From NCBI RefSeq assembly GCF_019795155.1, contig NZ_JAILYN010000014.1:28868-92867 (forward strand): a stretch of 64,000 bases of DNA, written 5' to 3'. A model generated the notes under the pieces. It ran no database searches, was not told where the DNA came from, and worked only from the letters and a program-made list of their open reading frames with translations. A program made the position numbers and the translations under genes. Of the stretch, positions 38,120 through 46,919 are shown piece after piece; positions within the stretch are counted from its first letter, which is position 1; each line of letters begins with the position of its first letter. This DNA is from Marinobacterium arenosum. Its GTDB lineage: Bacteria > Pseudomonadota > Gammaproteobacteria > Pseudomonadales > Balneatricaceae.

Positions 38120-39070
38120 ATGCACGCAAAGCAGAAAGTCTGGCTATGGAATGCGGTCTTCGTCGCAGCCATTATCGCCATGGGATTTGCGGTTTACCTG
38201 TCGGGTAAGAAGATCGATTACACCTGGCGCTGGGAACGGCTACTACCCTACGTCGTCAACACCGAACCGCAAAACATCACCGCGCCGCGCGACGGCACTA
38301 TAGAGATCGCCCCCAGCGGCAAGCAGGTCACCGTGGTCATGGATGACGGCAGCGAGCCGCTGGTCATCAAGAAATACAGCCAGCTGCTGGTGAGCGACGG
38401 CGATCTGGTGTTCGAAGGAGATACCGTCGCCCAGCTGGAACAGTGGCAGATCGGGCCCATACTCGAAGGCCTGATCGTCACCATCGAGATATCGGTCTAC
38501 TCGCTGGTCTTCGCGTTGATCCTCGGCCTGATTGTCGGCCTGATGCGGATCTCCGCCAACCCGGCCGCCCGTAAGCTGGCGATCTTCTATATAGAGATCA
38601 TTCGCGGTACCCCGCTGCTGGTACAGATCTTCATCGTCTATTTCTTCATCGGCACGGTGCTGGAGCTGGAACGTTTTACCGCCGGCGTGGTGGCGTTGTC
38701 GGTATTCACCGGCGCCTATGTCGCCGAGATCATCCGCTCCGGCATCCAGTCGATTCCGGTCGGCCAGATGGAGGCTGCCCGCTCGCTGGGTATGAGCTAT
38801 CCGAAGGCGATGGTTTACGTAATCCTGCCGCAGGCCTTCAAGCGCACCCTGCCGCCAATGGCCGGCCAGTTCATCAACCTGATCAAGGATTCCTCGCTGG
38901 TCTCGGTGATCTCCATTACCGACCTGACCAAGGCCGGTCGCGAGGTGGTCAGCGGCAGTTTTGCACCGTTCGAGGTCTGGTTCACCGTGGCGCTGCTCTA
39001 TCTGCTGCTGACCAGCTCGCTGTCGTGGGGTATTCAACGTCTGGAGAAGAGGTTAGCTGCCAGTGACTAA
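38120..39070 (+). CDS. Amino-acid ABC transporter permease with extracytoplasmic insert
   Basis: A 316-residue HisM/GlnP-family inner-membrane permease. ATG 38120 ([14 protein letters not shown]) starts just before the first membrane helix. The C-terminal 210 residues form the standard permease core: [38 protein letters not shown], and the EAA loop [21 protein letters not shown]. Between helix 1 and the core lies an extra domain of about 90 residues (about 45-115), rich in short beta strands ([32 protein letters not shown]), absent from E. coli relatives. Confidence 0.92.
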   Translation: MHAKQKVWLWNAVFVAAIIAMGFAVYLSGKKIDYTWRWERLLPYVVNTEPQNITAPRDGTIEIAPSGKQVTVVMDDGSEPLVIKKYSQLLVSDGDLVFEGDTVAQLEQWQIGPILEGLIVTIEISVYSLVFALILGLIVGLMRISANPAARKLAIFYIEIIRGTPLLVQIFIVYFFIGTVLELERFTAGVVALSVFTGAYVAEIIRSGIQSIPVGQMEAARSLGMSYPKAMVYVILPQAFKRTLPPMAGQFINLIKDSSLVSVISITDLTKAGREVVSGSFAPFEVWFTVALLYLLLTSSLSWGIQRLEKRLAASD

Positions 39071-39809
39071 TCGAAATGAGGATATGATCGTCGCCACCCG
39101 CGTGGACAAGTTCTACCCCGGCGGCGTACATGCGCTGAAATCGGTTTCCGCCCGCGTCAAACGTGGCGAGGTGGTGGTGATCGTCGGCCCGTCCGGCTCC
39201 GGCAAATCGACCTTCCTGCGTACCCTTAACCAGTTGGAGGAGATCGACAGCGGTTCGATCCTGATCGACGGCATGGACATGTACGCCCGCGGCACCAATA
39301 TCAACAAGCTGCGCGAAGATGTCGGCATGGTGTTCCAGAGCTTCAACCTGTTCCCGCACAAGACCGCGTTGGAGAACGTGATGCTGGCGCCGCTGAAGGT
39401 CGCCAACCGCAAGCCCGATGAGGTGCGCGAACACGCCAAGGAGCTGATGTACAAGGTCGGCCTGGCCGAGCGGATGAACAACTACCCGTCCCAGTTGTCC
39501 GGTGGCCAGCAGCAGCGTGTGGCGATCGCCCGGGCGCTGGCGATGCGGCCCAATATCATGCTGTTCGACGAGCCGACCTCGGCGCTGGACCCGGAGATGG
39601 TCGGCGAGGTGCTCGACGTGATGAAGGGGCTGGCCACCGAAGGGATGACCATGGTGGTGGTGACCCACGAGATGGGCTTCGCCCGCGAAGTGGCCGACCG
39701 GGTTCTGTTCATGGAGGAGGGCGCCCTGCTGGTTGACGAAAAGCCGGACAAGTTCTTCGACAATCCGCCCCACCCCCGCCTCAAGCAGTTCCTCTCCAAG
39801 ATACTCTGA
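39063..39809 (+). CDS. Amino-acid ABC transporter ATP-binding protein
   Basis: A 248-residue ATPase that powers the adjacent permease. Walker [11 protein letters not shown]-loop [13 protein letters not shown], signature [15 protein letters not shown], Walker [13 protein letters not shown] and H-loop VVTHEMGFA are all intact. It matches the GlnQ/HisP group. The GTG start at 39063 overlaps the permease stop by 8 bp; an ATG at 39084 is also possible. A hairpin follows the gene at 39821-39853. Confidence 0.95.
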   Translation: MTNRNEDMIVATRVDKFYPGGVHALKSVSARVKRGEVVVIVGPSGSGKSTFLRTLNQLEEIDSGSILIDGMDMYARGTNINKLREDVGMVFQSFNLFPHKTALENVMLAPLKVANRKPDEVREHAKELMYKVGLAERMNNYPSQLSGGQQQRVAIARALAMRPNIMLFDEPTSALDPEMVGEVLDVMKGLATEGMTMVVVTHEMGFAREVADRVLFMEEGALLVDEKPDKFFDNPPHPRLKQFLSKIL

Positions 39810-39820
39810 GCCGCTAGCAC

Positions 39821-39853
39821 GCATCTTCCGCGGCGGCCTGCAGCGGAAGATGC
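39821..39853 (+). terminator. Terminator-like hairpin after the ABC operon
   Basis: GCATCTTCCGC pairs with GCGGAAGATGC across an 11-nt loop, 12 bp past the ATPase stop. The following bases are pyrimidine-rich (CCCTCCTCCT) with few T, so termination is plausible but not certain. Confidence 0.6.
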
Positions 39854-40028
39854 CCCTCCTCCTGCCACTACCGATTCCGTTGATCCCGGTCAGCTATAGC
39901 CGGCCTCGGGCCGCCTCGCGCTTGACCCCGCAAAGAGCCAGCCGGCACCCTGACTATACTGTTCAGAATACGGCTACGCGCTGTGTCCGACCATAGCTTG
40001 ATTAGAGATATAACAAGGGACCGAGCCG

Positions 40029-40394
40029 ATGCAGAAAACCAGCGAACTGATCTGGCAGGATACCCAGCACCGGGTACTGTTTGAGTTGATCGATCAGCTC
40101 AGGGCGCAGGAGATCGACGCCAGTGTGTTCGAGAAACTGACCGACTACGCCGAACACCACTTCGCGCTGGAAGAAGCCTATATGCGCCAGCTGGAGTATC
40201 CCGGCATGGATGAGCATATCGCCGCCCACAACAAATTCCGCCGCGAGCTGAACACCATGCTGGAGCAGCATCATACCTACGACGAAGCCCTGCGCCACTC
40301 ACTGTCGATGTTCCTCAGGGAGTGGCTCAAACGCCATGTATTGGGCATCGATAAGCAGCTGGAACGGTTTATTCTGGAATCGAAACAGAAGTAG
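40029..40394 (+). CDS. Bacteriohemerythrin
   Basis: A 121-residue single-domain hemerythrin that binds O2 at a non-haem di-iron site. The metal ligand pattern is visible: His in TQHRVLFELID, the HH-F-x2-EE-x-YM motif (EHHFALEEAYM, near residue 41), HIAAHNKF, and the closing RHVLGIDKQL that supplies H-x4-D. It has no sensor or signalling domain attached. Roles in O2 storage, delivery or sensing are known for the family, and the context here does not choose between them. Confidence 0.93.
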   Translation: MQKTSELIWQDTQHRVLFELIDQLRAQEIDASVFEKLTDYAEHHFALEEAYMRQLEYPGMDEHIAAHNKFRRELNTMLEQHHTYDEALRHSLSMFLREWLKRHVLGIDKQLERFILESKQK

Positions 40395-40412
40395 GGCAAA
40401 AAGAGGAATACA

Positions 40413-40435
40413 AAGGGCCGGTAACACCGGCCCTT
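40413..40435. terminator. Hairpin between converging genes
   Basis: AAGGGCCGG / CCGGCCCTT stem between hemerythrin (plus) and brnQ (minus). It serves both directions by position, but flanking T-runs are short. Confidence 0.7.
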
Positions 40436-40446
40436 GGCAGGAACGA

Positions 40447-41754
40447 TCAGGTCGCCGGCGCCGTTTTCGGGCTCAGCCAGTTCAGCACCATGAACAGCAG
40501 CAGCACCGCCAGGGTCGGTGCCAACCAGGCCAGACCGACCTCGAACAGCGGCAGGAACGCCAGCGCCTCCAACGAACCACCCGTCGCTTTATACCCTTCC
40601 AGCAGGCCGAAACCGGCCGACACCAGCAGCACCAGCAGCAGCGCCTGGCGTGGGTAGGCCATCTGGCCGGCAAACAGGCTGAACAGGATCAGCGCTATCG
40701 CGATCGGGTAGACCGCCACCAGTAGCGGGATACTCAGGCTGATCAGCTCGCTCAGGTCCAGGTTGGCCACCAGCACGCAGGCGACCGCATTCAACACGAC
40801 GAACTGGCTGTAACCGACCTGGTCGGTCAGGCTGGCGAAGTAATCGGAGCAGGCGCTGAGCAGACCAACTGCAGTGGTCAGGCAGGCCAGCATAATGACC
40901 GCCGCCAGGATCAACAGGCCGGCAAAGCCGAAGCGCTGCTCAACATAGGCGCTGAGAATCTGGCCGCCATTCTCCGCGGCCGGGACCAGCTCGGCATTAC
41001 CGGCGCCGAGCAGGAACAGCGAAATGTAAACCACCGCCAGGCCGGCCGCGGCAATCAAGGCCGCGATCACCAAGTAGCGGTACTGATCGCCCGGTTGGTC
41101 GATCCCTTTCTTTTTCAGCAGGTCGATGATCAGCATGCCGAACATGATCGACGCCAGCGCATCCATGGTGTTGTAGCCTTCCAGGAAGCCCTGCACATAG
41201 GCGCCGCCAGCATAGCGTTCGCTGGTCGGCGCGGTCGTCCCCGGCTCACCGAACAGCACCGATGCGGCGAGCACCAGCAGCAACAGGATCAGCAGCGGCG
41301 TCAGCACCTTGCCGATCGAGTCCATCAACTTGCCGGGATAGAGCGACAGCCCGGCGGCCAGCAGGAAAAAGCTGATCGAGTAGTACAACTGGCCGTTGCC
41401 GCTGTCCTGCATGAAGGGGTCGACGCCCAGTTCGAACGCCACCAGGGCGGTACGCGGCGCCGCGATCAGCGGGCCGATGATGATGAAGATCGCTACCGAG
41501 ATCAGTACCCCGATCCAGGCGGGCAGCGCCCAGGTCATGGCCGGAATACCGCCGCCGGCCTTGGCAACAGCGAACAAGCCCAGCAACGGCAGGCCAACCG
41601 CGGTGGTCAGGAAACCGGCCATCGCCGGGCTGACCTGTTCGCCGGCCAGCATACCGGCCAGGGGGGGAAAGATGATGTTGCCCGCGCCCAGAAAGAACGC
41701 AAAAGTCATAAAGCCGAGTCCGAGGATATCGGCGCCTGTCAAACGTTGAGTCAA
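40447..41754 (-). CDS. brnQ: Branched-chain amino acid:cation symporter BrnQ
   Basis: BrnQ imports leucine, isoleucine and valine with Na+ or H+. The 12-helix protein starts LTGADILGLGFMTFAFFLGAGNIIFPP, a family hallmark. The frame is open further upstream without homology. The TTG at 41754 has GAGG 6 nt before it and yields 435 residues, close to the E. coli size (439). A GTG at 41766 is the alternative. Further landmarks are YPGKLMDSIGKVLTPLLI and the C-terminal helices. It is monocistronic. Confidence 0.92.
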   Translation of the reverse strand: MTQRLTGADILGLGFMTFAFFLGAGNIIFPPLAGMLAGEQVSPAMAGFLTTAVGLPLLGLFAVAKAGGGIPAMTWALPAWIGVLISVAIFIIIGPLIAAPRTALVAFELGVDPFMQDSGNGQLYYSISFFLLAAGLSLYPGKLMDSIGKVLTPLLILLLLVLAASVLFGEPGTTAPTSERYAGGAYVQGFLEGYNTMDALASIMFGMLIIDLLKKKGIDQPGDQYRYLVIAALIAAAGLAVVYISLFLLGAGNAELVPAAENGGQILSAYVEQRFGFAGLLILAAVIMLACLTTAVGLLSACSDYFASLTDQVGYSQFVVLNAVACVLVANLDLSELISLSIPLLVAVYPIAIALILFSLFAGQMAYPRQALLLVLLVSAGFGLLEGYKATGGSLEALAFLPLFEVGLAWLAPTLAVLLLFMVLNWLSPKTAPAT

Positions 41755-42332
41755 GATGTGCCTCACGGTGAAACGGAAAATCGGAACAGATGCACCAAAG
41801 TCGCCGCCAGAATCATGGAACTTTGGTATGAGGCGCGCCTTGATACCAGTTCCACCGAAAAAACACAACCTTATAAGCCCCCGCTGACCCGAAACCCTCC
41901 TTTATTACACGGCAATTTCGGCTGAGATGACGGCCGGTGCCGGGCTCGTGTGACTGCGATTGATGACCACCGCCGATTTAATTAAACAAACGCTCACCAA
42001 CGCCAGAGAGAGGCGTCACAAATTCGTCATAATTCCTCCGATCGACGGCTTTATTCAACTTTGGTCGAAAGCTATGATAGGCCGCCAAACCGGCAACTGG
42101 CTGCCAGAGCGCCGGTACAGACAGCACATTCGGGCGTCGCGCCCTGCAGTGGACGCCCATGACAGACGATCAAAAAGATAAAGATAACTAGAACCATGAC
42201 AACAACGACCCCAAAGAGCGCCAGCGGATACCAAACAGCCACAGCGCTCCCCTATATGGCCCGATTTTCCCGGCGTGAAGCTGGCCACACTGTTAAGACT
42301 CAACCCGAGACTTCAAGGTAAAGGCGCCCCAG
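41755..42332. other. Gene-free spacer between brnQ and the chemoreceptor gene
   Basis: About 580 bp containing the upstream regions of both divergent genes. Short ORFs here show no recognisable protein features. No convincing operator or hairpin was seen. Confidence 0.5.
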
Positions 42333-44201
42333 ATGAAATTCAGCCATAAAATCGTTCTCTCCGTTTCACTGCTGATCGTGCTGACATTCGGCATCAGCAT
42401 GGTCAACCAGAACATCCGCCTGACCGGCTCGGTAACCGAGCAGATCAGCGGCAGCGTCGACGAGATCACTTCCGGCATCGCCGGCACCGTCAAGGCACAG
42501 CTGGACAGCTATAAAAGCCAGGCCACCCTGGTGACCGGCATGCTCTCCCAGACCCGAGACCTGGAAGAGATGGGCCGGATCATCCGCCAGAATGAGTTGA
42601 GCCGAAATTTCCTGATGATCGGCGTCGGCTTTGAGAAAGACGGCAGCGCGGTGATCAGCGACCCCAGTTGGGCCCGCCCCGCCAGCTGGGATCCGCGTAA
42701 GCGCGGTTGGTATTCGCTGGCCCGCAACAGCGGCACCACCGATATCACGGCCCCCTACGCCGATGCCGGCACCGGCGAGATCCTGATCTCGGTAGCCGCG
42801 CCGGTGATGCATGACGGCCGCTTCGTCGGCGCCACCTTCTTCGATGTCAGCCTGGTCGGGCTGGCCAAGGTGATCAACAGCTTCAAGCTGATGGATGCCG
42901 GCTACGCCTTCATGGTCTCAGCCGACGGCACCACCATCTCCCACCCGCAGGCCAAGTTCAATGGCAAGCCGATGGACCAGTACCTGCCGGGCCTGCAAGT
43001 CAGCGACCGGGAACAGCAACTGGAGCTCGACGGCAAGGACTACCAGATATTCTTCAAACAGGTTGAGGGGATGCCCTGGTATGTCGGCGTAGCGCTGGAC
43101 CGTGGCAAGACCTTCGCCCTGGTCGACGAGTTGAACCTGGATGCGTTGCTGATCGCACTGGGCGCCATCGCGGTCAGCATCATCGCGTTGATGCTGATCC
43201 TGAAAAAACTGATGCGTCCGCTGCATGAGCTGGAGCATGCGCTGAAGGATGTCGCATCCGGCGACGGCGACCTGACCCGCCGCCTGAGCACCGACAGCGA
43301 TCCCGAATTCGCCATCCTGGCCGAGCACTTCAACAGCTTTACCGACAAGCTGCGCGGTCTGATCAACGAAGTTAAGCATGCCGGCCAGGAGATCAAGCAC
43401 TCCACCGAGCGCTCCTCCGAAGGCGCCCTGGCCTCCAGCCAGGACATGTCCAACCAGCTGAACGAGCTTGAGATGCTGGCGGCTGCGATGAACGAGATGG
43501 TCGCCAGCGCCACCCAGATCGCCGGCAACGCCCAACAAGCGGCGGAAGGCGTCCGTTCGGCGGAGCATTCCGTCACCGAAGGGGGCGATTCGCTGGCCCA
43601 CACCACCGAGGCGATCAGCCACCTGTCGGAGCATGTCGACGAAGCGGTCAACGTGGTGGTGAACCTGGAAACGGCTTCGGAGAATATCGAGTCAATCCTC
43701 GCCGTAATCAACGACATTGCCGACCAGACCAACCTGCTGGCACTGAACGCGGCGATCGAAGCGGCCCGTGCCGGTGAACAGGGCCGCGGCTTCGCCGTGG
43801 TGGCCGACGAGGTCCGTACCCTGGCCCACCGGACCACCGAGTCGACCAAGGAGATCCGCCAGATGATCGAGCAGCTGCAGCAGGGTACCCGTTCGGCGGT
43901 GGACACCATGAACAGCAGCAAGGAAGTGGTGGTCGGTGCGGTCGAGCGCGCCCAGCGGCTGGTCGACTCATTCGATCAGATCAAGCAGGCGATGCACAAG
44001 ATTACCGAGATGAACGTGCAGATCGCTTCGGCATCGGAAGAGCAGAGCCTGGTCTGTGAAGAGATCAATCGCAACGCGATGAAGATCAAAGATATCTGCA
44101 GCCAGGTATCGCAGCGGGCCGACGGCACCAATAACCAGATCAACGATCAGCTGAGCCACGTCAAACGCCAGAACGACGCCTTGAGCCACTTCGTGGTGTA
44201 A
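42333..44201 (+). CDS. Methyl-accepting chemotaxis protein with dCache amino-acid-type sensor
   Basis: A 622-residue chemoreceptor. The first membrane helix is at about residues 7-27. A periplasmic dCache domain fills about 30-270, the second helix [19 protein letters not shown] is at about 271-290, then HAMP, then the signalling domain with hairpin tip [36 protein letters not shown]. The ligand pocket contains R-x-W-Y (KRGWYSLA), Y-x-D (APYADAG) and a later Asp (FFDVSL), the residues that bind the ligand amino and carboxyl groups in amino-acid dCache sensors. No C-terminal CheR-docking pentapeptide is present. Confidence 0.93.
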   Translation: MKFSHKIVLSVSLLIVLTFGISMVNQNIRLTGSVTEQISGSVDEITSGIAGTVKAQLDSYKSQATLVTGMLSQTRDLEEMGRIIRQNELSRNFLMIGVGFEKDGSAVISDPSWARPASWDPRKRGWYSLARNSGTTDITAPYADAGTGEILISVAAPVMHDGRFVGATFFDVSLVGLAKVINSFKLMDAGYAFMVSADGTTISHPQAKFNGKPMDQYLPGLQVSDREQQLELDGKDYQIFFKQVEGMPWYVGVALDRGKTFALVDELNLDALLIALGAIAVSIIALMLILKKLMRPLHELEHALKDVASGDGDLTRRLSTDSDPEFAILAEHFNSFTDKLRGLINEVKHAGQEIKHSTERSSEGALASSQDMSNQLNELEMLAAAMNEMVASATQIAGNAQQAAEGVRSAEHSVTEGGDSLAHTTEAISHLSEHVDEAVNVVVNLETASENIESILAVINDIADQTNLLALNAAIEAARAGEQGRGFAVVADEVRTLAHRTTESTKEIRQMIEQLQQGTRSAVDTMNSSKEVVVGAVERAQRLVDSFDQIKQAMHKITEMNVQIASASEEQSLVCEEINRNAMKIKDICSQVSQRADGTNNQINDQLSHVKRQNDALSHFVV

Positions 44202-44281
44202 GCGGGCGCTCTCCGGGCAGTGCGCGGTGTCTTTGCCGAGCCGCCGCTGCCCGGCTTTATCTATCAGCCTTCGGCCACTGT

Positions 44282-44569
44282 TTATCGACCGCCCGGGTCC
44301 TGTTCATTCTCGACCGCCTTGTCGATGATCTCCTTGTACAGGTTGATCACCTGCGCCAACAGCGGCTGGTATTGCGGGTAACGCTCGACGATCAGTTGAC
44401 TGCGCCGGCTATCACTGATCACCTGTTCCAGAAAGGCGATGTCGAAATCGTTCAACCGCTCGCCCCGGTCCACCTTTTCCTTCAGATGTATTGCCCGCGG
44501 CAGACGTTGCTTGCTCAGCCGTTCCAGTACAACGGTTATGACCCCCAGGTCGTTTGAATTTTCAATCAT
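44282..44569 (-). CDS. Small conserved-looking protein of unknown function
   Basis: A 95-residue protein if started at ATG 44569 (MIENSNDLGVITVVLERLSK). The frame also has an ATG at 44626. It is mostly helical and charged (LKEKVDRGERLNDFDIAFLEQVISDSRRSQ), with no signal peptide or membrane helix. I do not recognise the family. It sits between the chemoreceptor and the SlyD-like gene, facing the opposite way. Codon use looks like the neighbours. Confidence 0.6.
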   Translation of the reverse strand: MIENSNDLGVITVVLERLSKQRLPRAIHLKEKVDRGERLNDFDIAFLEQVISDSRRSQLIVERYPQYQPLLAQVINLYKEIIDKAVENEQDPGGR

Positions 44570-44822
44570 CGCTGTCGTGCCACCGTTTCCAACCCTGTGA
44601 ATAGCGTAGTGGACGCGCCTGTCCACCTCTATTTTGAGTCTACCGCCGCACTGTTTAAAATGTAATGAAAGCGCTGATACCGATTGTTGATAGCCGTTAA
44701 AAGGCGCGGCAATTAGCCACAGGGGTCGTCCCTATATCACCGCCTCTTGCCAATTGCCGCGGCAACGCCAATACTTCGCCCTTTAGCCCATCACCGGGCA
44801 GCCACTCCAGACAGGACAGACG

Positions 44823-45320
44823 ATGACAGTAATCGCCGACGACAAGGTCATTCAATTTCACTACAGCCTGAACGACGCCGATGGCAACCCGATCGAAACC
44901 AGCCGTGACGGCGAGCCGATGGCGTACCTGCATGGCCACAACAACATGATTCCGGCGCTGGAAGCGGCGATGACCGGCAAGGCGGTGGGTGACAGCTTCA
45001 GCATTACCCTGGCACCGGCCGACAGCTATGGCGAGCGCGAAGAGGGCCGCCAGCAACGGGTGCCGATCAAACACCTGCAGGGCCTGCCCAAAGGTGCCCG
45101 CCAGTGGCAGCCCGGCATGGTCGCAATGGTCCAGACCGATCAGGGTGCCCGTCAGGTCACCGTGATCAAGGCCAGCAAGTTCATGGTCACCATCGACACC
45201 AACCATCCGTTGGCCGGCAAGACCCTGACCTATGATGTAGAGATCGTCGCCGTACGCGACGCCAGCGACGAAGAGATCGCCCACGGCCACGCCCACGGCA
45301 TTGGCGGTCATCAGCACTGA
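44823..45320 (+). CDS. SlyD-like FKBP-type peptidyl-prolyl isomerase
   Basis: A 165-residue cytoplasmic prolyl isomerase/chaperone. The FKBP part is split by an insert-in-flap (IF) domain, typical of SlyD: MTVIADDKVIQFHYSLNDADGNPIE, then MAYLHGHNNMIPALEAAMTGKAVGDSFS, then the IF domain, ending with TYDVEIVAVRDASDEEI. The His-rich tail (HGHAHGIGGHQH) is short compared with the metal-binding tail of E. coli SlyD. The next gene, 22 bp on, is another prolyl isomerase. Confidence 0.93.
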   Translation: MTVIADDKVIQFHYSLNDADGNPIETSRDGEPMAYLHGHNNMIPALEAAMTGKAVGDSFSITLAPADSYGEREEGRQQRVPIKHLQGLPKGARQWQPGMVAMVQTDQGARQVTVIKASKFMVTIDTNHPLAGKTLTYDVEIVAVRDASDEEIAHGHAHGIGGHQH

Positions 45321-45342
45321 TCCGTAAGCAAAGGAGAAACCT

Positions 45343-45624
45343 ATGGCACGCGCAACCGCACGACATATCCTGGTCGCCACCGAGGCCGAATGCCAGGCAT
45401 TGAAAGAGCAGATCGCCGCCGGCGCCGATTTTGCCGAACTGGCCAAACAGCACTCCCAGTGCCCGTCCGGCGCCCAGGGCGGCGACCTGGGCAGCTTCGG
45501 CCGCGGCCAGATGGTACCGGCTTTCGACCAGGTGGTGTTCAGCGCCCCGGTCAACGAAGTACAGGGCCCGGTCAAAACTCAGTTCGGCTACCACCTGCTG
45601 GAAGTCACCAGCCGCGACGACTGA
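45343..45624 (+). CDS. ppiC: Parvulin-type peptidyl-prolyl isomerase PpiC
   Basis: A 93-residue stand-alone parvulin with no signal peptide, as in cytosolic PpiC (Par10). Conserved features are [56 protein letters not shown] and the closing [12 protein letters not shown]. It follows the SlyD-like gene closely and ends in a terminator, so the two form a small proline-isomerase operon. Confidence 0.95.
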   Translation: MARATARHILVATEAECQALKEQIAAGADFAELAKQHSQCPSGAQGGDLGSFGRGQMVPAFDQVVFSAPVNEVQGPVKTQFGYHLLEVTSRDD

Positions 45625-45643
45625 ACGCCGAATTGAAACACCG

Positions 45644-45672
45644 AAAAGCCACCGCTCAGGTGGCTTTTTTAG
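45644..45672 (+). terminator. Terminator after ppiC
   Basis: AAAAGCCACC-GCTCA-GGTGGCTTTTTT: a stem with a six-T run, 20 bp past the ppiC stop. Confidence 0.9.
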
Positions 45673-45873
45673 TTGTTGCGCAGCGCCCGCCATACGCAAC
45701 CTGCGGCCGGCCGCAGACACTCCCGCACTCCCCCACCGGCAACGCCTAAGCCTTGTCGGGTGGACAGGTTTTTTGTGGCCACGCGGCGTTTGTTCATCTG
45801 ATGTAGATGTTTGCCGCTAACCCGCGAAGAACCTGAATTTCTGTGTTTGGCACTCTACAGGCCGGCCAAAAAA

Positions 45874-46305
45874 TCAATAAAGGCCGTCCGCCTCGTCGTT
45901 ATAATCGAACACGCCGACAAAACGGGTATAGGCGTCCTCAGTGACACCGGTCTGTTGTGGGTCGTAGGCGAAATCGTACAGCAGAATCAACCAAGTGATC
46001 TGCTCCAGCTGTTGTGTGCGGGCCTGCGCCAGCAGCTCTTCGACAAAGGAGCTGGAGAAGGAGCACTCGCCGGCACAATGCTGTAGCGAAACGCTCCCCT
46101 CCATCACGCCGTTGGTCGCCAGCCGCTCGCCATCGTAGAAACCGAAACCGTAGTTGCCGGCCCACTCATTGACCGGAGCCCCGCCCTTGCAGCGAAAATC
46201 CTCTTCGAAATAGCTGTCGGGAATCAGTGCATAGGGGGTCTGCGAAACCCAGATCGATACCTTGTCTTCACAACGAAAATCGGGCCCATTGAACTTCACC
46301 GTCAC
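45874..46305 (-). CDS. Imm22-like immunity protein, orphan
   Basis: About 143 residues if a GTG at 46305 is used. The frame is open to an ATG at 46443, but the extra residues look non-native and there is no ATG near the domain start. The pattern EDKVSIWVSQTPYALIPDSYFEEDF, a middle FVEELLAQARTQQLEQITWLILLYDFAYD and the ending RFVGVFDYNDEAD resemble the immunity-22 family, which protects against contact-dependent or polymorphic toxins. No toxin gene is adjacent. The family call is from memory of the pattern and is tentative. Confidence 0.55.
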   Translation of the reverse strand: MTVKFNGPDFRCEDKVSIWVSQTPYALIPDSYFEEDFRCKGGAPVNEWAGNYGFGFYDGERLATNGVMEGSVSLQHCAGECSFSSSFVEELLAQARTQQLEQITWLILLYDFAYDPQQTGVTEDAYTRFVGVFDYNDEADGLY

Positions 46306-46474
46306 CCCCAAATGTCTGCTCGTTGACAGCGGCCTCTGCCGCCGGCTCCTGGCGAGTGTAACCGAATCCGGTAGCCGTCGAACAGTTGCTGCCACGGTTT
46401 CGCAACGGGATCGAAATAAGCAGCTATCATACTTACGGGTCAAGCCATGGCGACAACGACGGATGGAGGGCGGG

Positions 46475-46846
46475 ATGGCATACGATCAGGGGCTGGCGCA
46501 GCGGCTGCGTGAACTATTGGCCGAACAAGCTGAACTGAGTGAGAAAAACATGTTCGGCGGCCTGGCGTTCATGCTGTCCGGCAATATGTTCTGCGGGGTG
46601 GTGAACGATACCCTGGTCGCCCGGGTCGGCCCCGAACGATACGCCAAGGCCCTGAAAATCCGCAACGCCCGGCCGATGGATTTTACCGGCAAACCGCTTA
46701 AGGGCTTCGTCTACGTTGATCCGGCCGGCTACGAGAGCGACCAGCAGCTACAGGAGTGGGTAGAACTCTGCCTCGCGTTCGTCCGCACCCTGCCGGCCAA
46801 GCAGGGCGTCAAACAGGATAGCGCCGACTCCGCACCAGCGGGCTAG
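46475..46846 (+). CDS. TfoX N-terminal-domain protein
   Basis: A 123-residue protein of the TfoX-N family. ATG 46475 is chosen because GGAGGG precedes it by 5 nt. The pattern is LSEKNMFGGLAFMLSGNMFCGVVNDTLVARVGPERYAKAL, then RPMDFTGKPLKGFVYVDPAGY. It lacks the C-terminal TfoX/Sxy domain, so a competence role like that of E. coli Sxy should not be assumed. Function unknown. It is a single gene between divergent neighbours. Confidence 0.85.
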   Translation: MAYDQGLAQRLRELLAEQAELSEKNMFGGLAFMLSGNMFCGVVNDTLVARVGPERYAKALKIRNARPMDFTGKPLKGFVYVDPAGYESDQQLQEWVELCLAFVRTLPAKQGVKQDSADSAPAG

Positions 46847-46919
46847 CCACATCAGCGTCCCCGCCCCCCCAGGGTGAGCAGCCGGGGCATCAATCCCGGA
46901 TTCGCCGGTTGTCAGCGCT

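Noticed and set aside
41960..42181. 73-residue ORF before the chemoreceptor gene
   Set aside because: No ribosome-binding site or recognisable pattern, and a C-terminal half with shadow-like composition.
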